Shown here piece after piece: positions 1 through 9,328 of a stretch of 49,148 nucleotides of DNA. The stretch comes from Dehalococcoidia bacterium (GTDB lineage Bacteria > Chloroflexota > Dehalococcoidia > E44-bin15), in assembly GCA_035528575.1 (NCBI GenBank), contig DATKYK010000033.1:1-49148 (forward strand), in the 5' to 3' direction. Every line of letters begins with the position of its first letter. The first letter of the stretch is position 1. A program made the translations under genes and the position numbers. The notes under the pieces are model-generated. The model saw nothing but the letters and a program-made list of their open reading frames with translations, did no database searches and was not told where the DNA came from.

Positions 1-633
1 ACCGTAGGATAAATCTAATATCTTCTTTACGGCGAAGGTCATCTCCTGAGGAAATACCTCGTCCTGTGGCCTGAGATAGCGAGAAATCGCAGTATCGTAA
101 GTGGCAACGTGCTGGAAGGCCTTCTCAGCTAATTTCCTTCGCTCCGATATGACTATTTCACCGGAACTCATTTTCTGCAGTATTGGGGCGTAGTCTGCAG
201 GGTCGACCACCACAAGGACGTGGGGGAAATTTTTGGCAGCGGCACGGATCATGGTTGGTCCGCCTATATCGATATTCTCCAGGGCTTCGGATAGGGTCAC
301 TCCATCTTTGGACACAGTCTGTACGAATGGGTATAGGTTGACCACTACCATGTCGATGGGGGTGATTCCTTTTTCCGATAGTTGTGTCATATGGCTCTCC
401 AGGTCTCTTCGAGCGAGGATGCCACCGTGTACCACGGGGTGAAGAGTCTTCACCCGGCCGTCGAGGATCTCAGGAAATCCGGTCATTTCACCCACGCCAC
501 GCACAGGCACTCCTGCTTCCTCCAGTGCTCTCTTGGTGCCGCCGGTGCTGAATATCTCCACACCCAAATCATTTAGCCCGCGGGCAAAATCTACCAGCCC
601 TGCTTTATCCCAGACACTTAAAATAGCGCGCAC
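1..633 (-). CDS. purH: PurH, N-terminal part (IMP cyclohydrolase / AICAR transformylase), cut by window edge
   Basis: This is the first 211 codons of bifunctional PurH, the last two steps of de novo IMP synthesis in the cytoplasm. The visible part is the MGS-like IMP cyclohydrolase domain. Family motifs can be read after the start: [29 protein letters not shown], the segment [18 protein letters not shown] and [16 protein letters not shown]. The start is GTG at 633 ([10 protein letters not shown]), with a GGGGTAA ribosome site just upstream. The AICAR transformylase domain lies beyond base 1. It follows purM by about 108 bases on the same strand, consistent with a purF-purM-purH transcription unit. 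Identification is by motif and is secure; only the C-terminal half is unseen. Confidence 0.95.
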   Translation of the reverse strand, partial: MRAILSVWDKAGLVDFARGLNDLGVEIFSTGGTKRALEEAGVPVRGVGEMTGFPEILDGRVKTLHPVVHGGILARRDLESHMTQLSEKGITPIDMVVVNLYPFVQTVSKDGVTLSEALENIDIGGPTMIRAAAKNFPHVLVVVDPADYAPILQKMSSGEIVISERRKLAEKAFQHVATYDTAISRYLRPQDEVFPQEMTFAVKKILDLSYG

Positions 634-741
634 TGTTACCCCCTAATTATGATATAAAATTTCAATTGTCATCCTGCGATGTTAGTGAAATGTTTTTAGA
701 TTCTTCGCTTCGATCCGAGTTATCCAAGGGTATAAGATGCA

Positions 742-1761
742 CTATATGACTACCCGCTTCCCCTCCTTTTGCTTTATCACCTCGCCGATGAGCCTGGCGC
801 CCGGTATCTCTCTGATTAGCATGGCCGCGTCTCCGGGGGCAGTAACTACGGCCATGCCTATACCCATGTTGAACACGCGGTACATCTCTTGGTCATCGAT
901 GTCGCCCTTTTTTTGAATCAAAGAGAAGATAGGCGGGGCTTCCCAAGCCCCCCGCTCGATTATAGCCGCTAGGCCCTTTGGAAGGATACGGGGCAGGTTT
1001 CCCGGCATGCCACCTCCGGTGATATGGGCAAGCCCCTTGATTTGAGGAAGCAACGGGTTGAGCGATAGATAATAGCATCGATGGGGCTCCAGTAATTCCT
1101 CTCCCAGAGTACGATTGAGTTCGGGAAAGAACTGGTTCAGACATGAGGGGTTTTCATTAATCTGGAATATCTTCCGCACCAGGGAATAACCATTGGTGTG
1201 GAGGCCGCTCGAGGGTAGGCCGATAATGGTATCACCAGTATTTATCGAACTCCCATCGATGATGTTTCTTTTTTCTACCACACCAACGATGAACCCAACA
1301 AGGTCGTATTCCCCTTCGGGGTAGAGCCCCGGCATCTCGGCGGTCTCGCCGCCTATCAGAGCGCAACTCACCTCGGCCAATGCATGAGCCATCCCTTCGA
1401 TAATGCTTTTCAGGGTCTTAGGGATCAGCTTGGCCATGGCGACATAGTCCTGGAAGAAGAGGGGAGTAGCGCCGCAGGTCAGGATATCGTTTACGCAGTG
1501 GTTTACCAAGTCCATGCCTATAGTATCATGCTTATCCAGGGCACAGGCAATCTTCAGCTTTGTGCCCACCCCGTCGGTGCTGGAGACAATAACCGGCTCC
1601 TTATATCCCTTGAGCTCAAAGAGCCCACCAAAAAAACCGAGGTCACCTATGACCTCGGGAGTAATTGTGGCATGTGCCTGTTTGCGTGCAATCTTTACTA
1701 TTGTGTCTGCAGCATCGATGTCCACACCTGCGTCTCGATAGGTTCCTCTCTTGGCACCCAA
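742..1761 (-). CDS. purM: Phosphoribosylformylglycinamidine cyclo-ligase (AIR synthetase)
   Basis: PurM converts FGAM plus ATP to aminoimidazole ribonucleotide, step five of purine synthesis. The protein is 339 residues, normal for the family. Family landmarks are YRDAGVDIDA at the N-terminus, the SSTDGVGTKLKIA nucleotide loop near residue 60, LIGGETAEMPGLY near 137 and HITGGGMPGNLPRILP near 245. The start is TTG at 1761, preceded by AAGGAGTGA; that Shine-Dalgarno overlaps the purF stop codon, so translation of the two is probably coupled. It lies 3 bases after purF. Nothing is broken or missing. Confidence 0.97.
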   Translation of the reverse strand: MGAKRGTYRDAGVDIDAADTIVKIARKQAHATITPEVIGDLGFFGGLFELKGYKEPVIVSSTDGVGTKLKIACALDKHDTIGMDLVNHCVNDILTCGATPLFFQDYVAMAKLIPKTLKSIIEGMAHALAEVSCALIGGETAEMPGLYPEGEYDLVGFIVGVVEKRNIIDGSSINTGDTIIGLPSSGLHTNGYSLVRKIFQINENPSCLNQFFPELNRTLGEELLEPHRCYYLSLNPLLPQIKGLAHITGGGMPGNLPRILPKGLAAIIERGAWEAPPIFSLIQKKGDIDDQEMYRVFNMGIGMAVVTAPGDAAMLIREIPGARLIGEVIKQKEGKRVVI

Positions 1762-1764
1762 GAA

Positions 1765-3159
1765 TCACTCCTTGAGAGGCTCCAGAGCCAGCTTATCCAT
1801 ACCTAGCTGCACCGGCACCGGATAATCGCCGGTGAAACAGGCGAGACAGAATAGCTCCCTGGGAAGAGCAATCGATTCGATGAGCCCTTCCATGCTCAGG
1901 TAGCCAAGAGTGTCAGCGCCGATAAACTGGGCGATCTCGGGGACCTCTTTGTAGGCGGCAATTAGTTCCCAACTGCTAGCCATATCCACCCCAAGGAAGC
2001 AGGGGTGCCGAATTGGTGGTGCGCAGATGCGCATATGTACCTCCTTAACGCCACCTCGCCTGAGTAGAGAGATCACCCGCGGTGTAGTGGTGCCCCTGAC
2101 GATGCTATCATCAACCAGCACCACACTCTTTCCCTCCAGCCTCTCCGGCATTGGATTGAACTTGAGTTTAACGCCAAGCTCCCTGATTCGCTGATCGGGC
2201 TCGATGAAGGTGCGTCCGACGTAGCGATTTTTTAACAGCCCCTCCGTAAAGGGGATGCCCGACGCCTGGGAGTAGCCAATACCGGCGGTGGTGGCCGAGT
2301 CTGGGACTCCGATCACCATGTCGGCAGCTACCGGGTACTCTTGGGCAAGCTTTGCCCCCATTGCCTCCCTCGCCGAATAGACACGGCGCCCGGCGATCAG
2401 GCTATCGGGTCGGGCGAAGTAGATGTATTCGAAAATGCATAAGGCCCGCTTTGTGGTGTTTCTCCTGTCCTTGTAACTTCGTAGCCCTTTGGTATTAATG
2501 ACCACTATCTCACCTGGCTCGATATCACGTATGAATTGAGCCCCGATATGGTCCAGGGCACAGCTTTCCGAGGAGAGCACCCAACCACCATTGAGTTTAC
2601 CTAGGCAAAGGGGGCGAACCCCGAGCGGGTCGCGAACCCCGTATAGAGCATCCTCGGTCAGGAGAACAAGGGAATAGGCACCTACCAGCCTCTTCATAGC
2701 ATGTCGGATCCGCTCGGCCCATGTCTTTCTGGTAGAGGAGAGAATCAGGTAGGCGATAATCTCAGAGTCTGTGGTGGTGGTGAAGGTATAGCCCTGCTCC
2801 TCAAGCTGCTGGCGCAACTCTCTGACATTTACGATGTTGCCGTTGTGCCCCAGGGCGAGCCTGCCTGCTGGGCCCTCGACCACAATGGGCTGGGCGTTAC
2901 CGGCACGGCTGGAGCCAGTGGTAGAATACCGATTATGTCCGATGGCTATGTCGCCACCGAGTTGGCTCAGTACCCTCTCATCGAAAGCCTGAGCTACCAA
3001 ACCCATCTTGGTGTGCACATGAATCTGCTTCCCATCGGCGGTGGCGATGCCAGAGCTCTCCTGGCCACGGTGTTGGAGGGAGTATAGACCAAAGAAGGTG
3101 AGCCTGGCTACATCATCGCCCGGTGCATAGACCCCGAAAAGGGCGCAGCACTCTTTCAT
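1765..3159 (-). CDS. purF: Amidophosphoribosyltransferase (glutamine PRPP amidotransferase)
   Basis: PurF catalyses the committed step of purine synthesis, making phosphoribosylamine from PRPP and glutamine. The 464-residue protein has an N-terminal class II glutaminase domain (CALFGVY, GLYSLQHRGQESSGIA) and a C-terminal type I phosphoribosyltransferase domain with the PRPP loop VVLVDDSIVRGTT near residue 345. Cysteines in CIFEYIYFARPDS, CAPPIRHPC and FCLACF fit the four ligands of the 4Fe-4S cluster seen in Bacillus-type PurF. The catalytic Cys aligns with Cys5, so the propeptide would be only four residues (MKEC), shorter than the usual eleven or so. purM follows 3 bases downstream. Confidence 0.97.
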   Translation of the reverse strand: MKECCALFGVYAPGDDVARLTFFGLYSLQHRGQESSGIATADGKQIHVHTKMGLVAQAFDERVLSQLGGDIAIGHNRYSTTGSSRAGNAQPIVVEGPAGRLALGHNGNIVNVRELRQQLEEQGYTFTTTTDSEIIAYLILSSTRKTWAERIRHAMKRLVGAYSLVLLTEDALYGVRDPLGVRPLCLGKLNGGWVLSSESCALDHIGAQFIRDIEPGEIVVINTKGLRSYKDRRNTTKRALCIFEYIYFARPDSLIAGRRVYSAREAMGAKLAQEYPVAADMVIGVPDSATTAGIGYSQASGIPFTEGLLKNRYVGRTFIEPDQRIRELGVKLKFNPMPERLEGKSVVLVDDSIVRGTTTPRVISLLRRGGVKEVHMRICAPPIRHPCFLGVDMASSWELIAAYKEVPEIAQFIGADTLGYLSMEGLIESIALPRELFCLACFTGDYPVPVQLGMDKLALEPLKE

Positions 3160-3211
3160 GCGTCTTTTTATTGACCCCTATACTTATTATAGCCCCTTCT
3201 CTTAGACAGGG

Positions 3212-3985
3212 TCAATCTATAAAGTTTCGGGCGGTGAGCCAGTTTAGCGCGCAATCCATTGCCCGCTCCTCAAGGCGAAGCCGGTGCCCGGCCCCATCTA
3301 TCATCATGATCTGCTTGGGTTCACCCGCCCGCTCATAGAGTTCCCGGGCGCTCGAGGGGTACACTACGTCGTCCTGTGTACCATGGATAATAAGTAGCGG
3401 TCTCGGTGAAATATTTTCGATCCACTCAATGGGTTTCACCTTGTTAAAGCCAGCCATCCAATCAGCTACCGATGGCGGAAAACCACTGTCCTTGATGATA
3501 CCGGCATGGCGAAATTGCGCGATGGCGGAATCTGCGCTCTGGCTGTCGTCAGCGAAATGAAAATAGGTGGGGCAGGCACAGATTATGACGGAGCAAACCC
3601 TAAAGTCCTGGGAGGCAACATATACGGATACAGCAGCGCCAGCGCTAAAGCCCATGACGGAAATTCTGCCTATATCCACCTCACTCCTGTGGCAAAGATA
3701 ATCAAGCGCAGCCACCAGGTCCCGGGTCCACCCGGCAATATCGAAGTTGCCCTCGCTATCGCCTGTCCCCCTGAAGTTAAATATGGCAGTTAAAAACCCG
3801 TTCCGAGAGAACCTTTGGGCAAGAGCTGGATAGCCTGGATCGCCAAGGTCAGGGGGACCACCCCTAGGAATGCCGTGGCACAGGCATAGAGCGGGTACAG
3901 GTTTCGAATACTGCGGATATGGAATATAGACCTGGCCCCTAAGTTCAATGCCATCCGATTGGAAAGATATAAACTGGTGCTGCAT
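3212..3985 (-). CDS. Alpha/beta hydrolase (serine esterase/peptidase-like)
   Basis: A 257-residue single-domain alpha/beta hydrolase, probably cytoplasmic since no signal peptide is visible. The oxyanion region CHGIPRGGP is near residue 36, RGTGDSEG near 73 and the nucleophile elbow GFSAG near 114. The acid lies in IIHGTQDDVVYP near 200 and the catalytic His in DGAGHRLR near 230, so the triad is complete. The layout resembles the dienelactone hydrolase and S9-like esterase group, but the substrate cannot be read from sequence. The ATG at 3985 has GAAGGTG upstream and follows the tlyA stop by 2 bases, so the two are co-transcribed. A link to purine synthesis is not evident. Confidence 0.85.
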   Translation of the reverse strand: MQHQFISFQSDGIELRGQVYIPYPQYSKPVPALCLCHGIPRGGPPDLGDPGYPALAQRFSRNGFLTAIFNFRGTGDSEGNFDIAGWTRDLVAALDYLCHRSEVDIGRISVMGFSAGAAVSVYVASQDFRVCSVIICACPTYFHFADDSQSADSAIAQFRHAGIIKDSGFPPSVADWMAGFNKVKPIEWIENISPRPLLIIHGTQDDVVYPSSARELYERAGEPKQIMMIDGAGHRLRLEERAMDCALNWLTARNFID

Positions 3986-3987
3986 CG

Positions 3988-4761
3988 CTACACCTTCAAT
4001 AGAACGAAAAACTCGCGGTTTCCCGACGCCCCCGTGATGGGAGATGGGGTAAGCCCGATGAGCCTAAACCCTTTTTCGCATTCCCTGCTCATACTTTGTT
4101 CGCTCTCACCCACTTCCACCCCACACCATTCGATAGCCCAGGAGATAAATCTCCCCAGGGCGCGGGCGTGAAGCAAGGGATCCTTGACCAGTCCTCCCCT
4201 GCCCACTTGAGCCCGTCCTAACTCAAACTGGGGCTTCACCAGGCAGATTAAATTACCCTCTGGCTTTACCAATTTAGTAACATTGGGCACTACCTTCTCC
4301 AGGGAGATGAAGGATAGGTCTACGGTCGCCAGATCGACCGGTTCGGGCAGTGCGAAGGGATAGCGAGCGTTCAACCGTTCCATGATAACCACCCGGGGTT
4401 CTACCCTCAATCGGTAGTCTAGCTGTCCATAGCCAACATCGAGGGCATATACCCTGCTCGCCCCACGTTTCAGCAGACAGTCGGTGAATCCCCCGGTTGA
4501 TGCGCCGACATCGAGAGCCACCAGTGAACTGACATCTATGTGAAACAAATCCAGGGCATGGGCTAGCTTAATGCCCCCTCTGCTCACGAAGGGAGGCTTA
4601 TGGCGCAGGCGGATGAGGACATCCTCGCTCACCTGGGTGGCTGGTCTGTCGATTACCCTCTCATTGACCAGAACATCGCCTGCCATAATCAGGGCGTTTG
4701 CCTTGACCATGCTCTCTGTCAGTCCGCGTTCTACCAGAAGCAGATCGAGACGACGCTTCAT
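3988..4761 (-). CDS. tlyA: TlyA-family rRNA 2'-O-methyltransferase with S4 RNA-binding domain
   Basis: About 257 residues. The N-terminal S4 domain (RRLDLLLVERGL, ALIMAGDVLVNERV) is followed by an FtsJ-like methyltransferase fold with RGGIKLAHAL, the SAM-binding loop DVGASTGGFTDCLL and ATVDLSFISL, and ends in FFVLLKV. The family methylates ribose 2'-OH of cytidines in 16S and/or 23S rRNA; some members are called hemolysin A. The open frame extends upstream to 4815. Homology favours the ATG at 4761 (MKRRLDLLL); an ATG at 4773 sits 3 bases after a GAGG and is an alternative. It heads the minus-strand run that continues into the hydrolase and purF. Its upstream region is occupied by transposon remains. 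Confidence 0.92.
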   Translation of the reverse strand: MKRRLDLLLVERGLTESMVKANALIMAGDVLVNERVIDRPATQVSEDVLIRLRHKPPFVSRGGIKLAHALDLFHIDVSSLVALDVGASTGGFTDCLLKRGASRVYALDVGYGQLDYRLRVEPRVVIMERLNARYPFALPEPVDLATVDLSFISLEKVVPNVTKLVKPEGNLICLVKPQFELGRAQVGRGGLVKDPLLHARALGRFISWAIEWCGVEVGESEQSMSRECEKGFRLIGLTPSPITGASGNREFFVLLKV

Positions 4762-4819
4762 CAGGTTTAGCATAAGCCTCACTGGGGTAACAGTCAAGGA
4801 TTTGTGCCCTGGCAACGCT

Positions 4820-5129
4820 GGAATAGGGTCATAATTAGGTCTTCGCCATCGCTGTAAAAATGTCCATACTTAAGGCACCGCCAGCGCTTGCGCTGTTGCC
4901 CAAGATAGATCCTTTTACCATTGCTCTAGCTATTGAGCAACTTCCTTATTTTGCCCTTACAATGGCTAAAAACGTATATGCGTCCACAACAAGGGCAGGG
5001 CACTCTTTTGGGTCGCCCCTCTACCTCAACTACGATGTCTCCACCCCCCCACCTCACCTCCCTTGCATCATACTCTTTATCCCAAATTCGAATACTGATC
5101 TCGTTCAGATAGATAGGTGACACCACATG
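4820..5129 (-). pseudogene. Degraded ISL3-like transposase N-terminus (zinc-ribbon fragment)
   Basis: On the minus strand a reading frame matches the N-terminal zinc-ribbon layout of ISL3-type transposases. It runs from GDIVVEVEGRPKRVPCPCCG through a His/basic stretch (FSHCKGKIRKLL) to an in-frame TAG near 4926. The same frame continues past the stop with QRKRWRCLKYGHF, the second half of the ribbon. No helix-turn-helix or DDE catalytic domain follows, so only a fragment of about 100 codons survives. The 5' end of the frame abuts the IS481-type transposase, suggesting that one element landed beside or inside the other. The family assignment is by pattern recognition only. A small degraded zinc-finger gene of other origin is possible. 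Confidence 0.55.
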
Positions 5130-5133
5130 GATT

Positions 5134-6174
5134 ATGAAAGGGTTGTATAATGGCTGCACTATGAGCGTATATAGCAGCGTGATCCCCGGGGCCAGACGCC
5201 TGGCGGGTCTTGGGGTAGAGCTATCTAAACCAGCCAGGCAGAGACTCAAATGGTTTGACTACTATAACTCACATGGTCACAATGCTCGCCTCACCTGCCG
5301 GTATTTCGGGATCAGCCCCCAGACCTTCTACCGCTGGAAGAACCGCTACGATCCCCTTTACCTGCAAAGCTTAGGGGATCGCTCACGCCGGCCTAAGCAC
5401 CTGCGCCAGCCTACCTGGTCGATAGAGCTAGCCCAGGCAGTGCTAAGGTTAAGGGAGGAGTACCCCCGCTGGGGCAAGGATAAGCTGGTGATACTCCTGC
5501 GGGAGCAGGGCTGTCAGGTATCAACCTCCATGGTGGGAAGGATCATTCACCAACTCAAAGAGCGTGGAGTGCTCAGAGAACCTGTTAGGAACCATGTTTC
5601 TGCCCATAGGCGAGGGCTTAAGCGACCATATGCGGTGAGGAAGCCCAAAGACTATGAGGTTACTCAACCGGGGGGTCTGATCCAGCTGGATACCCTGGAT
5701 ATTCGGCCTCTGCCTGGGGTAGTGCTCAAACACCTTACTGCTCGGGATATAACCTCTCGCTGGGATGTAGTGGACGTCTATAGAAGGGCCACCGCCTCTA
5801 CTGCCGCCCACTTCTTGGACAAACTGGAAAGTAGAGCTCCCTTCCCGCTGAAGGCCATACAAGTGGATGGAGGTTCTGAGTTTGAGGCTGTCTTTGAGCA
5901 GGAGTGTCAAAGGAGAAATATCAAGCTCTTCGTATTGCCGCCACACTCACCTAAGCTCAACGGCCATGTGGAGCGGGCTCACCGTACACATGTAGAGGAG
6001 TTCTACGAGGTGACCGATAGTTCCTTCGATATTGCCGAACTGAGGGCTAAACTCCTAGAATGGGAGAGTATATATAATACTATAAGGCCACATCAATCCC
6101 TGGGCTACCTCACTCCGCTTAAGTTTATAGAACGCTGGAAAGAATCTCAAGGAAAGGAGGTCATGTGTCACTAA
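5134..6174 (+). mobile_element. IS481-family transposase (apparently intact)
   Basis: A 346-residue transposase. The N-terminal helix-turn-helix is LTCRYFGISPQTFYRWKNRY near residue 55, followed by a second winged region (WGKDKLVILLREQG). The rve/DDE integrase core carries first Asp in LIQLDTLDI, second Asp in IQVDGGSEFE and Glu in NGHVERAHRTHVEEFYE, and the C-terminal signature YNTIRPHQSLGYLTP is present. All three catalytic acids remain and no frameshift is seen, so it may be active. Starts at 5134 or 5161 (MSVYSS) are both possible, and neither has a good ribosome site. Clear terminal inverted repeats were not found. Only a 7-base inverted pair, GTGACAC at 5117 and GTGTCAC at 6165, flanks it. 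It separates tlyA from the str operon. Confidence 0.9.
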
Positions 6175-6196
6175 TGTACTGGACGAGTACAAATAC

Positions 6197-6225
6197 TTGA
6201 CACATCCATCAAATAGTGGTAAATT
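6197..6225 (+). promoter_or_regulatory. Sigma70-like promoter for the str operon
   Basis: TTGACA at 6197-6202, a 17-base spacer, then TAAATT at 6220-6225. The -35 is a perfect consensus match and the -10 matches at four of six positions. It lies 23 bases after the transposase stop and 116 bases before rpsL, in the only sizeable gap upstream of the ribosomal genes. It may have been brought or altered by the insertion sequence. Read from sequence only. Confidence 0.6.
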
Positions 6226-6340
6226 AATAAGCTAGTGCTCAGACGCTAGCCTGACAGAGGTCGAAAGGTCATGAGGGCCGGGTCAGTAAGGCAGCTCAGC
6301 TCTAAGGCTTTCGGCCTTTAACTATGATTTGGAGGTGCAT
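6226..6340 (+). other. 5' leader of the str operon
   Basis: About 115 untranslated bases between the predicted promoter and rpsL. Two short inverted repeats are visible: GCTAG/CTAGC at 6231-6250 and AAGGC/GCCTT around 6304-6318 with a TTTCG loop. The second is not followed by a T-run, so it does not look like a terminator. A structured leader that binds a ribosomal protein is possible but unproven. The GGAGG at 6331-6335 is the rpsL ribosome site. Confidence 0.35.
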
Positions 6341-6769
6341 GTGCCTACCGTTAACCAACTGGTTCGTAAGGGGCGTAAGAAGGCAGGAACTAAGACCAAG
6401 ACGCCGGCACTGCATTATACTTACAATGCGCTAAAGGGGCGGATGCTGCAAGTGGATGGATGTCCACAGAGGCGAGGTGTTTGCACCCAGGTCAAGACGG
6501 CAACACCAAAGAAACCCAACTCAGCATTGCGCAAGGTGGCACGCGTTCGGCTAACTAATGGGATGGAGGTGACTGCCTATATACCTGGTGAGGGTCATAC
6601 CCTTCAAGAGCACTCGGTAGTCCTACTTCGGGGTGGTCGTGTAAGGGATCTGCCTGGGGTGAGGTATCACATTATTAGGGGTGCTCTGGATACAGGTGGT
6701 GTGGAGAATAGGCAGCGGGGACGCAGCAAGTATGGGACGAAGCGGCCCAAGCGCTCCGGCGGAGAGTAA
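6341..6769 (+). CDS. rpsL: 30S ribosomal protein S12
   Basis: S12 sits at the decoding centre of the small subunit. The 142-residue protein has [10 protein letters not shown] at the N-terminus, [11 protein letters not shown], the universally conserved [19 protein letters not shown] (site of classic streptomycin-resistance changes) and [17 protein letters not shown], which contains the Asp that is methylthiolated in many bacteria. The start is GTG at 6341 (V-PTVNQ) with GGAGG five bases upstream; an upstream in-frame TTG at 6329 would overlap that ribosome site and is rejected. First gene of the long plus-strand ribosomal run, followed at once by rpsG. Confidence 0.97.
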   Translation: MPTVNQLVRKGRKKAGTKTKTPALHYTYNALKGRMLQVDGCPQRRGVCTQVKTATPKKPNSALRKVARVRLTNGMEVTAYIPGEGHTLQEHSVVLLRGGRVRDLPGVRYHIIRGALDTGGVENRQRGRSKYGTKRPKRSGGE

Positions 6770-6770
6770 A

Positions 6771-7241
6771 ATGCCTAGAAGAGCAAGGACTACAAAAAGG
6801 GATATACCCCCTGACCCGCGGTACCAGAATGTAATGGTGTCCAGACTTATTAATAGGGTGATGACCGGGGGAAAGAAGAATACCGCGGAGCGCATCGTAT
6901 ATGATGCCCTCAATATTATTGCAGAGCAGGTGAAAGAGCAACCTATGGATACCCTTGAGCGAGCGGTTAAAAATGCCACCCCACTTCTTAAGGTTAAGCC
7001 GCGTCGAGTTGGTGGTGCTACTTATCAGGTGCCCGTAGAGGTGAGGGCTGATCGTGGCCTGTCTCTGGCATTACGCTGGCTCATCGAAGCAGCTCGGGGT
7101 CGTGGGGGTAAGTCCATGGCAGAGAAGCTGGCAGCGGAGGTCTTGGATGCTGCCCAGCGGCAGGGGGCCACTATTAAAAAGCGCGATGACACCCATAGGA
7201 TGGCTGAGGCAAATCGGGCCTTTGTTCATTATCGATGGTGA
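6771..7241 (+). CDS. rpsG: 30S ribosomal protein S7
   Basis: S7 nucleates assembly of the 30S head and contacts the E-site tRNA. It is 156 residues, the standard length. Recognisable segments are [50 protein letters not shown] and the C-terminal [14 protein letters not shown]. The start is ATG at 6771, one base after the rpsL stop, with GGAGAGTAAA serving as ribosome site at the end of rpsL. Its last codons overlap the extended reading frame of fusA, so the three str genes are probably translationally coupled. Confidence 0.97.
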   Translation: MPRRARTTKRDIPPDPRYQNVMVSRLINRVMTGGKKNTAERIVYDALNIIAEQVKEQPMDTLERAVKNATPLLKVKPRRVGGATYQVPVEVRADRGLSLALRWLIEAARGRGGKSMAEKLAAEVLDAAQRQGATIKKRDDTHRMAEANRAFVHYRW

Positions 7242-7246
7242 GAAAG

Positions 7247-9328
7247 ATGTCAAGAGTATTTAATCTGGAGCGTATCAGGAATATCGGTATCATTGCCCAT
7301 ATCGATGCGGGCAAAACGACACTTACCGAGAGGATACTTTACTATACCGGCCGCACCTATAAGCTGGGCGATGTGGACGATGGCACCACAGTGATGGACT
7401 GGATGGCACAGGAGAGAGAGCGGGGGATAACAATTACCGCTGCCGCTACCACCTGCCAGTGGCTGGACCATCGCATCAACATTATCGACACCCCTGGGCA
7501 TGTTGACTTTACCGCGGAGGTGGAACGAAGTCTTCGGGTGCTCGATGGGGGTATTGTCGTCTTCGATGCAGTAGCTGGCGTTGAGCCCCAGTCGGAGACG
7601 GTCTGGAGGCAAGCGGATCGCTACGGTGTTCCCCGGATTTGCTTCGTTAACAAGATGGACCGCGTAGGTGCCGATTTCCACCGTACCGTAGATATGATTA
7701 GGGAGCGGCTTTGTGCAAGTGCCCTACCAATACAATTGCCACTGGGAACTGAGGACTCCTTTAAGGGTGTTATCGATCTAGTGGCGCAAAGGGTCTGGGT
7801 TTTCTCAGATGATCCGAGTAGAAGCCCCGTGGCAGAAGATATTCCTCATGATTATGAGGAAATCTCAATTAGGTATAGGGATGAGATGATAGAGAGGCTC
7901 GCCGAAAGCGACGATCAGTTGATGACTCTCTATTTAGACGGGAGAGCAATAAATAACTCAGCTATTGAAGAAGCCCTCAGGCGTGCTACCATAGCAAATA
8001 GCGTGGTACCTGTTCTTTGTGGCAGTGCCCTGAGGAACAATGGCGTCCAGCCCATGCTGGATGCCGTTGTTTCATATCTTCCCTCACCTATTGATGTGCC
8101 ACCGGTGGTAGGCACTGACCCCAGGAATGGAAAAGAGCTTAAGCGCTCCCCTACCGATGGCCTTCCCTTAGCTGCCCTAGCATTTAAGGTAGTCTCCGAC
8201 CCATTTATCGGCAGGCTGGTCTATTTCAGGGTTTATTCAGGGAAGATAGAGCCTGGGGATCAGATCTATAACTCCATAAGGGAGCGTCGGGAGAGGATCG
8301 GAAGATTGCTGCAGATGCATGCCAATCGTCGTGAGGAGATCAAGCTGGTCGAGGCAGGTGATATCGCCGCCACCTCGGGTTTGAAAGGCACCTTCACCGG
8401 TGACACGCTGTGTCACAGTAGTGCACCCATCGTACTGGAGACGATTCGCTTTCCACAGCCGGTGCTATCCGTAACAATCGAGCCCAAATCAAGGGTAGAT
8501 CAGGATCGCCTAGACGATGCCCTGACTAAATTGGCCCAGGAGGATCCCACTTTCATTACACGATATGACGAAGAAACAGGGCAGACGATTATTTCAGGCA
8601 TGGGTGAGCTTCACCTCGAGGTCATCGTAGAACGGCTGCTACGTGAGTACCAGGTAGGAGCAAATGTTGGCAAGCCCCGGGTTTCCTATAGGGAGACTAT
8701 TACGGTGCCGGTAAAGGTGGAGGGCAGATTCATCAAACAGTCTGGGGGACGGGGGCAATACGGTCATGTATGGATAGAGCTTCACCCAAGAGAACGTGGG
8801 AGCGGCTTTGAGTTTGTGAACGGAATTAGAGGTGGTATTATTCCCAAGCAATACATACCGGCTGTTGAGAGAGGGATCAGTGGGGCTATGGAGGGTGGCG
8901 TTCTGGCTGGCTACCCCCTGGTAGATATCAGAGCTACACTATATGATGGGAGCTTTCATGAGGTTGATTCCTCTGAGATAGCCTTCAAGATAGCCGGTGC
9001 TATGGCGCTAAAGGAAGGGGTAAAGAAGGCCAAGCCAATGATTCTTGAGCCTGTTATGAAGGTGGAAGTGGTCACTCCGGAAGCGTTCATGGGCGATATC
9101 CTTGGAGACCTTAACTCGAGGAGGGGGCGGGTTACCAGTATCGACAGCCGTGGTGACACCAAGATAATCCGCTGCTTTGTCCCACTAGCAGAGACCTTCG
9201 GCTATGCTACCGACCTCAGGTCGATGAGCCAGGGGAGAGCAACCTTCGCCATGGAGTTACATCGCTATGAGGAGTTGTCCCAATCACTGGCTGATCAGCT
9301 TGCGGTCAAAGTGGGAGGAGTTGCCTGA
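7247..9328 (+). CDS. fusA: Elongation factor G
   Basis: EF-G is the GTPase that drives tRNA-mRNA translocation and, with RRF, ribosome recycling. The 693-residue protein carries G1 AHIDAGKTT, switch [12 protein letters not shown]4 NKMD and the effector segment [10 protein letters not shown], followed by domains II-V ([11 protein letters not shown] in domain [14 protein letters not shown] in domain V). I chose ATG at 7247 ([12 protein letters not shown]) because GGTGAGAAAG lies just before it; an in-frame ATG at 7235 overlaps rpsG. In many bacteria tuf follows fusA, but here rpsJ starts on the last base of the fusA stop and tuf is absent. Confidence 0.97.
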   Translation: MSRVFNLERIRNIGIIAHIDAGKTTLTERILYYTGRTYKLGDVDDGTTVMDWMAQERERGITITAAATTCQWLDHRINIIDTPGHVDFTAEVERSLRVLDGGIVVFDAVAGVEPQSETVWRQADRYGVPRICFVNKMDRVGADFHRTVDMIRERLCASALPIQLPLGTEDSFKGVIDLVAQRVWVFSDDPSRSPVAEDIPHDYEEISIRYRDEMIERLAESDDQLMTLYLDGRAINNSAIEEALRRATIANSVVPVLCGSALRNNGVQPMLDAVVSYLPSPIDVPPVVGTDPRNGKELKRSPTDGLPLAALAFKVVSDPFIGRLVYFRVYSGKIEPGDQIYNSIRERRERIGRLLQMHANRREEIKLVEAGDIAATSGLKGTFTGDTLCHSSAPIVLETIRFPQPVLSVTIEPKSRVDQDRLDDALTKLAQEDPTFITRYDEETGQTIISGMGELHLEVIVERLLREYQVGANVGKPRVSYRETITVPVKVEGRFIKQSGGRGQYGHVWIELHPRERGSGFEFVNGIRGGIIPKQYIPAVERGISGAMEGGVLAGYPLVDIRATLYDGSFHEVDSSEIAFKIAGAMALKEGVKKAKPMILEPVMKVEVVTPEAFMGDILGDLNSRRGRVTSIDSRGDTKIIRCFVPLAETFGYATDLRSMSQGRATFAMELHRYEELSQSLADQLAVKVGGVA

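Noticed and set aside
5117-6171. GTGACAC / GTGTCAC as terminal inverted repeats of the IS481 element
   Set aside because: Only seven bases match, the right copy overlaps the transposase stop codon, and no target-site duplication is visible.
6304-6320. AAGGC-TTTCG-GCCTT hairpin as a terminator before rpsL
   Set aside because: The stem is only five pairs and no T-run follows; rpsL begins 20 bases later.
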